Assembly: GCA_921293015.1 (NCBI GenBank)
Contig: OV121096.1
Location: 8,489,000 to 8,552,999 of the forward strand
DNA: 64,000 bases
Direction of reading: 5' to 3'
Origin: Phorcus lineatus
Taxonomy: Eukaryota > Mollusca > Gastropoda > Trochida > Trochidae
Every line of letters starts with the position of its first letter. The first letter of the stretch is position 1. The notes below the pieces were generated by a model, which was not told where the DNA came from, searched no databases, and saw only the letters and a list, made by a program, of their open reading frames with translations. Both the position numbers and the translations under genes were made by a program. This document shows, piece after piece, positions 31,100 to 43,229 of the stretch.

Positions 31100-31470
31100 C
31101 ACAAACACAAGTTGACCAACTCATAGGAGTTGTCCAACTTGCATATTCACTAGTCAAACACTTGTTGTCAAACTCGATGCGCAAATGACGTTATATCCAT
31201 GACGTCAAAAGGTCACATGACTTAAATGTGGCATGCCATTGGTTATTTCTTATTTCAACATGAGTTTGACAACACTTCACACGTCAAACTCGAGCTTGAC
31301 AACTCCGAAAGTTTGATGGAAAAGTTGGAGAGAATAGAGACAGATCCTATTTCTCGCCAACAGTTTGACAACTCGGGATTTGGAGTTGGAACCGTTCACA
31401 CTCTCAAATTTGTGTTTGACAACACATGTTGTCAAACTTTAGTTTGCTGTGTGAAGGCCGCTTAAGACTC
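31100..31470. repeat. Cluster of GTTTGACAAC motifs in both orientations
   Basis: At least eight near-copies of GTTTGACAAC or its inverse GTTGTCAAAC between 31111 and 31437. Such sub-terminal repeats are typical of the ends of some DNA transposons (transposase sites), and the edge CTGTGTGAAGGCCGCTTAAG could be a terminus. The frame across it codes for nothing recognisable. Copy at 61923-62290. Confidence 0.6.
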
Positions 31471-31735
31471 TCTGTGGAGTGATGTCAAGCATTGTGACAT
31501 CATCATGTTTATGACGTCATAGCATTGTGATGTCATTACTTGATGATGTAAAACAATTGTTCAAAATCTACCGTCAAAACGATACGGAATACAGTTTTGG
31601 ATGATAAATATGTTTATTTACAAAAGTATTTACAATTTAAACAGTTACCTATAGCCACATCTAAATGTTATATATATTTAATATTGAACGAGTTCGTAAT
31701 ACACAAAGGAACTTTTGGACAGAACAGAACAAAAC

Positions 31736-34025
31736 AGAACAGAACAGAATTTTATTTCTCATAATTCACAACAGTGACATAGAGAACAGTTAAATATATT
31801 ATAATATTATATACATATATGTTTTTATATATATATCTAAAAATAAATTGGAGTAATAGTGTGCCGTATACATAGACATGTGTCGTGCATAGATTAAAAC
31901 TTACACAGACCTTCTTTAACGAATTTTGCCAAGTTTAGTAAAAGTGGTTTTTAAGTTGTTTTCATGAGGGCTATATACTTTTCAATTGAAGGGTACTTAC
32001 AGTAATACGATGGGAGGTATTTACATCTTAATTCTGATAGAAAGGGGCAGGCCAAAAGGAAATGAAATTCATCACCGGTGGAGATCTTACAGAGTTTACA
32101 AATTCTTTGGTCCTTATCAATTTTACTCCACCGACCAGTTTCAATAGGTAATCTATGGTTTGAAGTTTTGAAGCGGGTAAGCCAAATTCTTAGATTGCTA
32201 GGGAGTTCTAAAATATATGAGTCGATATGAGGTTTAGTTTTGTAAATTTTGTAGTATTTAGCTTTTGATGAATCAATTTGAGAAGCAGTCCACATTTGGA
32301 AAAATTGATCAATAAGGACTCGTTGAATAGATGATTTTAAAATGTGGGAACTGTTAAAATTTTGATTTATCCATACATAAATGAAACCTGTTTCCCGCAA
32401 TATTCCTTCAATTGAATTAATTAAATTGAAATTAAATTTAGGATTGGCATTTTGTAAAGTATACATAAGAAGGTACATTTTATATGATAATTTGTTAGTG
32501 TTTTGCAACATTTTACACCAGAAAGAGATAATTCTACTTTTAATACAAATACTGAGTGGATAACGGCCAAGTTCGCCATACACCATATAATCTGGCGTAG
32601 ACATTTTTACTTTAAGAATATATTTACAAAATTTAAGATGAAGCCGTTCAAGACACATAATATTTTCAAATCCCCACACTTCAGATGAATATAATAGTAT
32701 TGGTTGTACAAGTTGATCAAATAGTTTTAACTGACAATCAAGGGGGATATCTAAAATATTAACTTTACGCAGTAATGCGAACATTGATCTTGAAGCTTGC
32801 CCATACAGGCGTTTAATACATTTACAGAAACGACCATTGTTACTAAATAAAATACCAAGATAAACATATTCTTTAACAACATCAATATTATCACCATGGA
32901 AGGAAAACGTCGGGTGTTTTCTACACGTGCCTTTAGAGAATATTATGATTTTCGTTTTTGAAATGTTAACTTTTAGTTTCCAAAGCGTGCAGTAATCTGA
33001 AAATACATCTAAGGCATGTTGTAGATCTTCACTTGACTCAGCTAAAATAACTGTATCGTCAGCATATAAAAGTAATAATAATTTAATGTAAACATGAATT
33101 TGTTCTTCAAGTAGATTTTCCACCGTATTTAAACCATTAAAATTATTTTCTGTTAAAAAGGACTCGAGGTCATTTAGATATAATGCAAATAAGAAGGGGG
33201 ATAAATTTTCGCCCTGCCTTACTGCAATTTCGCATGAAAAAAATGAAGATATAGCACCATTATGGGAAATACATGACTTAATATTTTGATACATATTAAA
33301 GATCACTTGGAAGCATTTTCCACTTATGTTATTTTTAATCATTTTCAGCCAAAGACCACTCCGCCAAACAGTGTCAAATGCCTTACTAAAATCGATGAAG
33401 ACACAGTAGAGCTTTCTTTTCAGGTTTTGGAAAATGTCTATTAAAGCTTTAAGAGCAAAAATATTATCTGATGTGGAATACGATTTTCGAAAGCCGGCTT
33501 GTGATTCACTTATCAAATTACAATGATCAGAATAATTTTGAAGACGCTTAGATGTAACGGCAGTAAAAAGTTTCCCCAAGCAGCTAACAATAGAGATTCC
33601 CCTGTAGTTATTGGGGTCAGCTTGGTCACCCTTTTTCTTGAATACGGGCTTAATGTAACTATCTGACCAAGCTTGTGGAAAAACACCATTATCTAATACT
33701 AAATTGAATAGCTTACAATAAATTGGCAGCATTACATGAGCTGACGCTTTGATATACTCATTGCGTATATTGTCCAGGCCACAGGCTTTGTTACATTTCA
33801 AATCATTAATACATGACATAATTTCACTCTCAGAGATTACACAATCAAGCATGTCAATAGACTGAGAATCACACACAACAATAAAATCGTTATGTACATC
33901 ACTATTCAGCTCTTTAAAATGATCATACAATATATTTACATCAATATCTGTTTGGATGTCATCTTTTTTTATCAAATGATTTAATAATATTCCAGAAAAT
34001 TTTGGGATTTTTATCTTTTACCGTT
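31736..34025 (-). mobile_element. 5'-truncated LINE with long open RT frame, copy 1
   Basis: The 674-codon minus frame (33975-31951) contains RT blocks in order: YIKPVFKKKGDQADPNNYRG near the N-terminus, motif A FIDFSKAFDTV, motif B AVRQGENLSPFLFALYLNDL, motif C LLYADDTVI, a WKLKVNISKTKI segment, and a C-terminal zinc knuckle (ICKLCKISTGDEFHFLLACP). RNase H is not seen and the endonuclease is missing, so it is 5'-truncated. The frame opens with TTG at 33975; just upstream another frame reads KNPKIFWNIIKSFDKK, suggesting a frameshift in the A-run near 33965. The 3' tail is a (TTCTG)n run at 31737-31760. Jockey/CR1-like by overall look; clade uncertain. Confidence 0.85.
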
Positions 34026-36735
34026 GTACAACATTATTCGTTGATTAGGGGGTGTATTCGATCACCTGTCATAACATGAATCGCACACTTTTTCTGCCTT
34101 TTTATAACACTCCAAATGATATGAGGCACGTGCATGCACGTGCACCATTGACTGCTAATGCGAGTAGCGTCAAGTTAGCTATTGCTAATTTGGAGAGCTG
34201 CTGAAGAATACGCGATGCATGTAAGTTCGCCCTTTACAAATCAGTATACATGACTCAAAGCTTATGCTTACGCCATACCTAAATAGGCCCCGAATCAGTA
34301 GAAAAGAACATGCTTTTGGAAACAAAAAAATATCTTGAGAAAAAGCTTTATCCTTATTCAAAGATGTGTTTGTTCAACTCATACAGTGAAACTAAGGATG
34401 CCGACTGTGAAAGACTGTGAAGAAAAGATTCATAAGGTATTACTAAGACACAAAGAACACTGATCATATAGTCTATGGCATACTAACAACAGTTTTTTGG
34501 CAATTCGCCGACACTCGAGAATTATTTTGTTTAGTCATTTGCACGTCTTATTTTTAATCAGTTTTGCCATCAGCACTTTACATACTGTTCATGATCATGA
34601 TAATTATACTAATACGTGGACACAATACTGGTGTGTTAATAGGCACACATGTGAGAATTAGAGGATACTATATGAGTGTCCATGACATACTATGTTTACG
34701 ACACGAGTGGTTACTATTAGTATTTTCGAGCGAAAGCGAGGGGTATACTGATAATAAGGCACGCGTGTCGTAAACATAGTATGTCATGGACACTCATGTG
34801 ATATTCTGGTTTATAACCGAAGTCGAGAAATTAAAGAAACTAATAAAAAATTAACATACAAGCATAGACATAGGCGCATTTGGAATACAACGCCATAGGC
34901 GAACTGTGACGTAAAAGCATTGTTTTTGACTGACGTCAAAATGAAAAAGGGATATTTTGCCCTGGGGCATCGTATAAACAGTATGAAGCCCGATATGATT
35001 GCCCTCGTAGGTAATAAAATGGTATCCGGCCTGACAGTATTTAATTTGGAGTGGTGATCTTGTGCGACCATTGTGAACCAAACATAATGTAGAAGGTTAA
35101 CGTTGTCTTACAGAAAAAGCACACTTACTTATCAATTTTGATAAAGAAAATATACAAGAATATATTTTTACCTTATCGAAACAATGACTATTTCATGTAA
35201 TAATCTTGATGTTAAAAATTTCTTATCACTCAAGCAGAAACTTACTTGACAACATTAGTATATAAGATTTGTGATTCCTATAATACTACTGAATGAGTTT
35301 TACTGTTGGCATGTTCTTAAAAAATTTTGTTTTCTTGTAATTTTTGTTTTCAAAATCACGGAGAATTTAAATATAAAGCTAATGTCAAGAGTTGAACAGA
35401 ATGAATGAAAGAATTTTTAAAAACCTTATTTTGACATGTGTTCTGAAAATTATTCCCTGAATAACAATCTCATTAAAATGAAATCTAAAATGCTCCATCA
35501 CCTTACCTGTGTAGATCTCACAAGGCCCTGTTACGCGAGCCGTCAGGTTTGCCTCTGACATAATTTAAATCAGCCAATCAGCGAGTTAGTCCGTATTCTA
35601 GGGTGCGGGCTAATTTTATTTCGCTTGTACGTCAATGCTTTTCGAAATGTCCGATTGTTTTCCGAATGCTGAATTGCCTAAATATCCGAATTAATGTATA
35701 TAACGTTGCTTTCAATCAACCCTAGCTCGGTTTGTTGGACACAAAAGTAAAATAAAAAACTAAGAAGATATCCTTAGTTAAGCAAATTCTGCATATACCT
35801 CAACGTAATGCTTTAGTAGACAGGACCAATCCAAAAGGCAAATGATATCCCATACTTGACATTTAGCCTTAACCCTTTGAGTGATATGTGTGATAGTGTT
35901 TATGCATTCATTCTTATATAAGACATAATACTGTTTAATGCATTTTTTTTGGACATTATAGGAGCACATGTTTACAAATTTCTACATTTTACAAGCATAA
36001 ACGACATGCCTCGTAACATATTCATTGCTGAATTCGGATCCAACACATTAAAGGGGCAGGGGAACGTCTTTTGAGTACAAAGCGACGAGATTACCCTAAC
36101 GAAAATAAACGTAACTTGCAAGACGTTTTTCAAAAATCCAATGTGTCAGTTCTAAAACGAACGTTACATGTTAGGTTAAGCTACAAGGATCTATAAGTTG
36201 TTTAACAAATGGCCGCCGGTATTTTTTTCTTCGCCTAAGCTGATCGTTAACTTATAAGATCTTTGAACCTTGAAATATATTTGCCTTACACTTACATTTA
36301 TTTTGGAATATATCATTTTTAAAACGTGACAAATGAGATGCACGTTGAGAAATAATGATAATTATGAATATCTATCAAATAGCATAGCGTTTCCTATTTT
36401 GCGTAATATTGCTAGCAAACGTATTGCCCTCAAATCTGCCATAACTCATTTCCCTGTTAATTGAATAATTGATTACAGAAGTTATAATTTACACAATTTT
36501 CAATGTTATAATTGTGAAAGTGTGTATCAAATATTCTAATGTAAGATAGTATCAGCTTTATATTATATTTAGAAATTTGAAATGAAGAATGATTGGATCA
36601 TTGGTCAGAAAGCATTCTTTGATCCAAAATAACTGCCAGCAGAAAATTTAGTTGAACAAAAACTACGAAATGAAAAATTGTAATATAAGAATAAAAATGT
36701 AGAAAAAAATGCAAACTATAAACTGATATTAAATT
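34026..36735. other. Gene-free AT-rich stretch between the duplication copies
   Basis: No frame with recognisable content. It contains the hairpin at 34671 and a TTAAAGGGGCAGGGG terminus near 36047. It is probably part of the first segmental unit, whose counterpart would lie right of the window. Confidence 0.45.
34671..34797. repeat. Hairpin (foldback) element 2
   Basis: Arms of about 40 bp (ATGAGTGTCCATGACATACT, continuing TATGTTTACGACACG) in inverse at 34764-34797, around a centre that holds CGAGCGAAAGCGAGG. The arm sequence is unrelated to the other hairpins, but the centre resembles that of the element at 58888. Confidence 0.7.
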
Positions 36736-37011
36736 TTCGAAACACTCTTGTTGGTTACAGCTCATATTCCCCCGCATCACTTTCAATTGCACCAGTCTGC
36801 ATTACTGGCTCATTCAAACCTTGCTGTCAACCAGTCGTTTGCGAGTGCAGCACCCTCTTCGGCGAAAAGTTGCAATTTTCTTTTGATTACTCATTGGACT
36901 ATCGCGAAACGTCGCATCAGCCTGGACGGCAAGCACAGAAAAGTTGAGGAAAAGCTGCAAATCAAGACATTGGGGCCAACGAAAGTTTATAGGCAATGTG
37001 TGGGAAAATAA
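36736..37011 (+). other. Possible isolated exon or decayed element, unassigned
   Basis: A tract ending TGTTGGTTACAG (36749-36760) looks like a splice acceptor. It leads into a frame open to a stop at 37009-37011 that encodes KRRISLDGKHRKVEEKL and TLGPTKVYRQCVGK. The local GC content is higher than in the surroundings. No family is recognised; it could be a real small exon or chance. Confidence 0.2.
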
Positions 37012-38239
37012 TCAAAGCTAGGTAATAAAAGGGATAAAAAAAATACATACAAGAGTTTTATATCCATTTGTGTCAAACCAGTGCATTTATGGAAAATTAT
37101 TTATTGCTAGGAGAAATATGTATTAAAACGTAGACAAGCATAAAATAACTATGACTGTATTTCGAGGCTAAAAACACAAATAGATATATAGACACAGAAA
37201 AAACAAAATTGGAATTACGTTATCGGTTACGATCGCACTCTCAAATGTGTAATAACATAAAAAAAATACGAATGTAGTGGATAAAGTAGCCATCCGGAGG
37301 TGAGAACATTTTGCCCTAGGGAAGACCCGCGAGCGCGATAGCATGATATCCCCGAGAAGGCCTTCCCGTAAACGCCCGAGGATGACGCTTTAATCTTATG
37401 AAATTAAGATAAACGATAAGATATTCATTTTCATATCTTGCCTAGCCTTCTTCAATCAACTCGATCCTGAAATTGTACAATCAAACACTGCCTCGGCCAA
37501 ATTATCACTCGACCACCTTTCACAGAGCCCGCAGGTTAAATTTTATCTATTCAAATAATCTTGATTTGACTGATAACGCGAAAAGAGAAATATACGGAAG
37601 TTATCACACAAACCAAAACTTTTGAGCCATATATACCAGAGCCATTGTACCATTGAAAAGAAATATATGCCTTCACTTGTGAAGAACATTGTACCTGTAT
37701 TCACACGGAGAATTGTTACTCATAAACACATGAGTACTTTCACATGGCTGCTTTTGGTAAGTACGATATTCCTGCACAGCAAATTGTCACTATGACGTTA
37801 AAAATTGCGGTATGTGTAATCCCTGTTTTCTCACTTTATCACGTTTTCACGGAAGTAGGGGGAATCTACTTAAAACAAATGTAACCAATTTTTACTTCGG
37901 ACTACTGTTAAGTGAGATGTTAGTCCTCTTATTAATTTGGAATAAACTAATATTTGTTTGGGTAAATTGAAAAAAATAAACTTCTAAAAAAACGTGCGAT
38001 TGAGTTCAGATATGCGATATGTTAAAGCGACACAAAGTGTTTTTTCAATAATATTTCATATTGCTTGTAGGAGCCAAAAGACCAGTTGACCCTTAGTGAA
38101 GTTCAAATCTTCTCCCTAAAGTTGCACATATATTTCTTAAGTGCCCAAATTATCATATGTGCTTGTTTCAGTTGAATTTGGAAAAGACCAGATAAATGTA
38201 AAAAAGTCGAAATTATTCGTACCATTTATACGTATATTA
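37012..38239. other. Gene-free stretch
   Basis: Nothing coding seen. A short GC-rich patch with CGAG words at 37320-37390 stands out from the AT-rich background. Near 38034 a TTAAAGCGACACAAAGTGTT word recalls the TTAA-flanked repeat ends. Confidence 0.4.
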
Positions 38240-38243
38240 TTAA

Positions 38244-38492
38244 TGACCTCCTAAACAATACCAACCCATATTTGTATTTGTATCTGCTGTAAATAAGTTT
38301 ATAAATTACGGTTGAGTCATTGGCGTGGCATTATCCGGTTTTCGATCACAACGCACGACGGAAACCTGGTCACCATACTAAACTGATAAGCAGCGGGATG
38401 CTGATATTTATAAACAACCACTACGTATCAATAGAATAAGACCATTTATAAAGGTTGACATATTAGACTCCAACAACATACTCTGTTCCCCG
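38244..38492 (+). repeat. Dispersed TTAA-flanked repeat, copy 4
   Basis: Same family as 6959-7219; TTAA at 38240-38243 and 38493-38496. Its position upstream of fucosyltransferase 2 parallels copy 1 upstream of fucosyltransferase 1, so this insertion predates the older gene duplication. Confidence 0.65.
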
Positions 38493-39344
38493 TTAAGAAT
38501 AAAACTCAACCTAATTAAAGAATAATAGTCACATCATGCGTAAAACAATTTTCTTTTTGTATATTTGATTAGCGCGAAATCCCACACGTACTAATGGAAC
38601 ACGATATCATTTATAGAATTTTCATAATGCAGTATTCCATATAATCTGTGGACATCGTGAATTTTGAAGAGACCAATGATGTATTTGATTAGAAAACTGT
38701 TTGCAAACGATACACGCGTACGTATAATGAAACATGGTATCAGTTATAGAATCTTCAGTACATGCAGTATTCCATGCAACCTGTAGACATCGTCGATCTA
38801 GCATGGAACAATGAAGTGTATGATTTTAGAACAGTTTTACAGACGATACTAAACGTTCTGACGCAAATGAAAAACCACAATCCCAACGCTCATTTCATTT
38901 TATCTTTATAAACCTCTTCATTAAGCATGCACCATTTGATGAGAGGACCAATGTTTTCACACAAAATAAACAAACTCAACATGTTTTTTTTTAGGTAAAA
39001 TATTGAATTTAAAATTAAGAAATCCATAAAATGCATCCATCACGACAAATCGATACACATTTGTTAAAAATTATGCGCAATGTAGTCCTCTATTGACATG
39101 GAAGACAAAAATCTTTTATAGTGACACTGAGTATGTTTCAATTTTTTTTATTTGGCTGAAATAAGAGCCAAAATACCATCTGTCTTTAGTTTAATTCAAC
39201 TTTCGTCCCTAAAATAGCATCTTTATCTCTACATGCCAAAATTAGGATATTTTCTCGTTTAAATGATGATAGAAAAACTGCCATATATCTGTTAATAGAT
39301 CAAAATTCTGCATCTAATTCACATGAATATTAGTTAATTGTTAA

Positions 39345-39546
39345 GTTTCCAGAATTCCGTTTGAGTCATTGGCGCGCCATTGTCCGGTTTTCGATCAAAT
39401 ATTACAACTTAAACCTGTTTATTGTCTCCATACTGAACTAAGAGCAATAAGATGGGGATTTTCACTGACAATCACTACTTCTCCATGAAATAACACATTT
39501 TATAAAGTTTGACATATTTGATCCAACAACATACTCTGTGTCCCGT
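39345..39546 (+). repeat. Dispersed TTAA-flanked repeat, copy 5
   Basis: Contains the core GTCATTGGCGCGCCATTGTC and TCCGGTTTTCGATCA. TTAA at 39341-39344; the right end is worn and lacks TTAA. A 35-bp piece of the same end occurs at 8388-8424. Confidence 0.6.
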
Positions 39547-39655
39547 TCTTGAATTATAACTTTTATATTTTGAAAATCACGACGTTTAGTAATATAAATA
39601 TACCACGCCTCCATCATGTGGGGAATAACGACACGGGATACACCATATACCTTAA

Positions 39656-40045
39656 AGGGACATTAGCACGTTTCTTGAAAATATCAATTTATCAAATTAT
39701 CTCCAGTAAACATTTGTTTATGTCAAATGAATTATCCTCAGAGGGTAAAACCACTGCGGCCATTTTTGTGTGAAATCCATTTAATCACCTGAGGTAAGGA
39801 AATGGATTCGCATAGCTTAACTAAAAATGGTAGTTTGTTTTACAGCTGTTTCTATTGGTCAAAACATGTCAAGCAATTGGCAACACTTATTTTCGTTTTC
39901 GGGAGATCAGTTGATTTATCTTCAATCTCATTAAAATAAAATCTATTATTGCTGCACTACATTAAGTAAATTGCGTATTGTAGTGGAGCATTTAGATTTT
40001 ATTTTAATGAGATTGATTTATTTTCAAACACCTACTATTGTCCCT
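39656..40045 (+). mobile_element. 390-bp TTAA-flanked element containing a hairpin
   Basis: TTAA at 39652-39655 and 40046-40049 with inverted ends AGGGACATTAG and (inverse) AGGGACAATAG. Inside, AATCTCATTAAAATAAAATC at about 39930 is repeated in inverse near 40000-40018 as a foldback. A decayed relative is at 8440-9166 and a terminal piece at 56302. Confidence 0.6.
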
Positions 40046-40864
40046 TTAACGCATAGCAAGGAGAAATGTAAACAATAGGAATGGAATTTATATAGAGAGA
40101 TTAAGTAAATGAAATTGTTATTATAATGGTGATTGTCTATACATGTACAAACACAAGGAAATTATATACTTAAGTTGTAGATAACAGAGGCATGTAGGTT
40201 TTATTGAAGCAGCGGGTACATAGTGATTTAAGATACACCGAAGCAAATTCCATGTTATTTAGAGCTTCACGTAACCGAAGAGCTTTCAAAGTTTTAAATA
40301 GAAAAATCAACTGACCGAAGTTTTGATAAGTAGCACTGTAAAGAAGAACATTTTTTTCAAGGATTTTTAAAATACCTTTAGAAACCAACAGATTAATGTG
40401 TTACCATTACAACATACTCATGATAAGCAGCAAGAGGCCAATAACTTGTTATGGAGTTTATAGACTTTCATTGAGCGTGTCATCAAGGAAGAGTACATCG
40501 ATACTAACAACTAACAACTAACAAACTGTTACATGGTTACATCTTGAGTGCACATAACGTAAAGGAACATGGTGAGTGCACACTAAATGCAATATCATAT
40601 TAATATTTCATATTTTTATTAGAATGTAATAAGAATCTAGTAATTTTTATGTTTGGATAACTTATCAAATAATATTGATGAGATTAGATCATTTAATGTC
40701 TCAATTGTAAGGATACTAAATGGATATTTATTTATTGTGAAATCACGAAGTTCATGTTTACTACTCAAACCTAATCAAAGAGTAAGCAGATCCTCAGAGA
40801 GGGGCGATTTTTTACAATAAAGATATTCTGTTTCTATAAATGGAATTTTCTTCAAAGACTTTTT

Positions 40865-40892
40865 ATAGTATATATCATATTTAAATTTACAG
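40865..40892 (+). other. Splice acceptor of fucosyltransferase 2 exon
   Basis: ATCATATTTAAATTTACAG precedes the in-frame GGC at 40893. Same position relative to the coding frame as in paralogue 1. Confidence 0.62.
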
Positions 40893-42158
40893 GGCACCCG
40901 GAACCTAAAGAAGATTTGTGCCTGGGTCCTCCTTTCTTCTTGCATGTTTTGCTTCACCGTGGTGCTAAACTCAACCTCACCCTTTTCCGGCGTTCATTCT
41001 AAATTGGATTATCTTCAAATGTTCCTCTCCCAGGGCAGGCAAAGAGGAAATTCTTCAAACACCAATGACAGTTTCGTGCAAAGTTCACTGCAGACTGTAG
41101 TTCGCCCATATCGTCTTGTGTTTGATTCTCAACCAAAGCTACCCTTTTTCTCATCTTCCCCTCACAACCACAGTGGCGTACCAACCAATGATAAGAATAA
41201 TCAAAATCATACGAAAGGATCTCGTCAGAGGATGATTTTGTTGTACCAAAAACCGGATTGGCTTCGTCTTGAAGCCTGTTCCGGTGGTATGTCTGAATGT
41301 CCGGTCTCGTGTACGTGTTCAGTAAACCCTGATGACGTCATACGTGCAGACGCAGTTGTCTTTAATGGTGTTAATCTACCAAACAAAGTGCCAAAAAGAG
41401 GATCATCAAATCAAACATGGATCTTTTTTGGATTTGAATCCCCTGTCCACTATTCTCAACAGTATAAGCTAAGGCAATGGCAGCGGATGTTCAACTTGAA
41501 GATGACCTACCGTCTAGACTCCGATATCGTGGTACCCTACTCCGTACTCACACGGGTATCTCAAACAAACAAGAACTTCACAGCACTTTCTTTATCCAAG
41601 ACAAAACATGCTGCCTGGCTGGTGAGCCACTGTAACACCCAATCTAAGAGAGAACAGTATGTCAAACAACTTCAGAAATATTATCCGGTGGATATATTCG
41701 GTTCATGTGGGCCAGGGGGAAGGGTAAACCAGCCTAAAGTTGAGTTACTCAAAGACTACAGATTTTACATATCGTTTGAAAATTCGCTTTGTGTTGACTA
41801 CATCACAGAAAAGTTCTTTGATCTGTTTGACAGGCGTCTTGACATTATTCCAATAGTACGAGGAGGGGCAGACTATGGTAAGCTGGTACCCTATGGTACC
41901 TACATCAACACAGCAGATTTCCCACATCCAAAGGATCTTGCAGAGTACCTGAATTATTTAGAGGAAAATGTTGCAGCGTATGCTGCAATTCTCCGCCAAA
42001 AGGACACATATGTCACTTCAGGATTTGATAACAGTTTACATTCAGGATTCTGTGATATATGTGTACGTCTCCATGACAACGAGTATTGCCCTCTCTCTGA
42101 AACAGTATCGTGGCTCAGTCGAAATACTTGCAATACACCGACGGATCTAGAACCATGA
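40893..42158 (+). CDS. Alpha-1,3-fucosyltransferase (GT10), last coding exon, paralogue 2
   Basis: Encodes 421 residues, the same length as paralogue 1. The exon opens GTRNLKKICAWVLLSSC, giving a basic stub and a membrane anchor (about residues 8-24), as in type II Golgi enzymes. An internal ATG at 40944 would remove most of that anchor, so the splice-site start is preferred. The stem differs from paralogue 1 at many positions. From CSGGMSECP onward the two are almost identical, including AAWLVSHCN, VDIFGSCG and ENSLCVDYITEKFF; visible differences are Tyr/Asn in GV(Y/N)LPN, SKM/GKL, AAM/AAI and YFP/YCP. Expected role: fucosylation of N-acetylglucosamine on surface or secreted glycans. The first exon was not found. 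Confidence 0.9.
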   Translation, partial: GTRNLKKICAWVLLSSCMFCFTVVLNSTSPFSGVHSKLDYLQMFLSQGRQRGNSSNTNDSFVQSSLQTVVRPYRLVFDSQPKLPFFSSSPHNHSGVPTNDKNNQNHTKGSRQRMILLYQKPDWLRLEACSGGMSECPVSCTCSVNPDDVIRADAVVFNGVNLPNKVPKRGSSNQTWIFFGFESPVHYSQQYKLRQWQRMFNLKMTYRLDSDIVVPYSVLTRVSQTNKNFTALSLSKTKHAAWLVSHCNTQSKREQYVKQLQKYYPVDIFGSCGPGGRVNQPKVELLKDYRFYISFENSLCVDYITEKFFDLFDRRLDIIPIVRGGADYGKLVPYGTYINTADFPHPKDLAEYLNYLEENVAAYAAILRQKDTYVTSGFDNSLHSGFCDICVRLHDNEYCPLSETVSWLSRNTCNTPTDLEP

Positions 42159-42246
42159 GGTGACACTCTTGATGCATCAAATGGTTCTAACTATCATAAT
42201 CATTGCATATGGATATGGATTGTATGAATTTTGACATTCTCCTTAA

Positions 42247-42866
42247 AGGCACTAGTGCACACTTCTACGGTATAAATTGGCTATTTTAAGGTCTACGAGG
42301 ACTTGCGCATTCACTTAAACTTTCTATCGATGCAATGAAATACTAACATTCTTTACAATTTACCTGCAATCAACAATGAAAACGTTAAGACAGCCGCTGT
42401 CGGCTTGGACATATAAAAATCTATGGTTAGTTGTGTTCAAAACGGATAAATTATTGACACTTGGAAACGGCTGAACTAGTACTGTGTGCAACTATTGAAT
42501 TTACCTAAACTCTGAACTGAGAACAAATCATGAAATATGTTTTATGAAAGCAATGTTGTAAATTAACCGATTTAATAACACAGTATTAGCATTGTTATTA
42601 GAATGACCATAGCGGCTGCCGTTTCCGCTTTTCGGGTTATGAGCAAAATTTTAATATTCCCGACATCGTAGTTCATGCGGATTTAATGTGACGTAACATT
42701 AAATACTTCCGGCCTTTAAAAATCCACTTAACTACCTAAATAAGTAAATATATGTTAAATAACTTACGAGGTAGATTACTTGACTGAGGATAGCGAGTAA
42801 TACCGAGAGATATGCAGTATCTGTGCATTCGTTGTGTTTACGAAATATTGGAGTGCACTAGTGCCT
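42247..42866 (+). mobile_element. 620-bp TTAA-flanked element, uninterrupted copy
   Basis: TTAA at 42243-42246 and 42867-42870; terminal inverted repeat AGGCACTAGTGCAC at both ends. No coding frame. This copy preserves the empty site of the Ty3 insertion at 42309-42312. It lies about 85 bp after the fucosyltransferase stop. Confidence 0.8.
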
Positions 42867-43229
42867 TTAAGCATAATCACACCATGGAGCAACTATCAAT
42901 TTTTTTCATTTGTAACTTTTAAGTTTATAAACTACTAACGTGTATTTGATATTTCAGCTTGATGTATAGGTGTATATTTCCTCATAATCACATTCTTTAC
43001 ATTAGAAATTGATTTCTCAAGGCATTATGATTATCGCCTAGTAAAAATATACAATCTGTATCTGTAATATATATACCTATATATATATATACCAATTCAA
43101 CTTTTCATATTTATATATAAATATGTTACTTTTCATATATATATATATGAAAAGTTGAATTGGTTCAAACGCAAGGTCACATATAGATTAAATATAACAT
43201 ACTTCACATAGTCGTTTGAAGAATCATTT

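Larger units (their letters stand above)
10847..34025. repeat. Segmental duplication, copy 1 (recent part)
   Basis: Aligns almost base for base with 41276 onward, to the window's right edge. Differences visible by eye are about 5 per 800 bp in the non-coding part after 20285. Copy-specific events here are a Ty3 element (11884-20280), a LINE (23259-23811) and loss of about 3.6 kb at 28455. The alignment starts inside the fucosyltransferase exon. Confidence 0.85.
38497..40864. other. Upstream region of fucosyltransferase 2
   Basis: Aligns loosely with 7224-10440. No coding frame supported. It contains the repeats listed at 39345 and 39656. Confidence 0.5.

Noticed and set aside
31226-31465. 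79-codon plus frame over the GTTTGACAAC cluster
   Set aside because: The repeated FDN residues come from the DNA motif itself; this is a repeat artefact, not a gene.
34811-35071. Overlapping 76- and 86-codon minus frames
   Set aside because: Two frames over the same DNA with no domains and no duplicated partner in the window; treated as chance.
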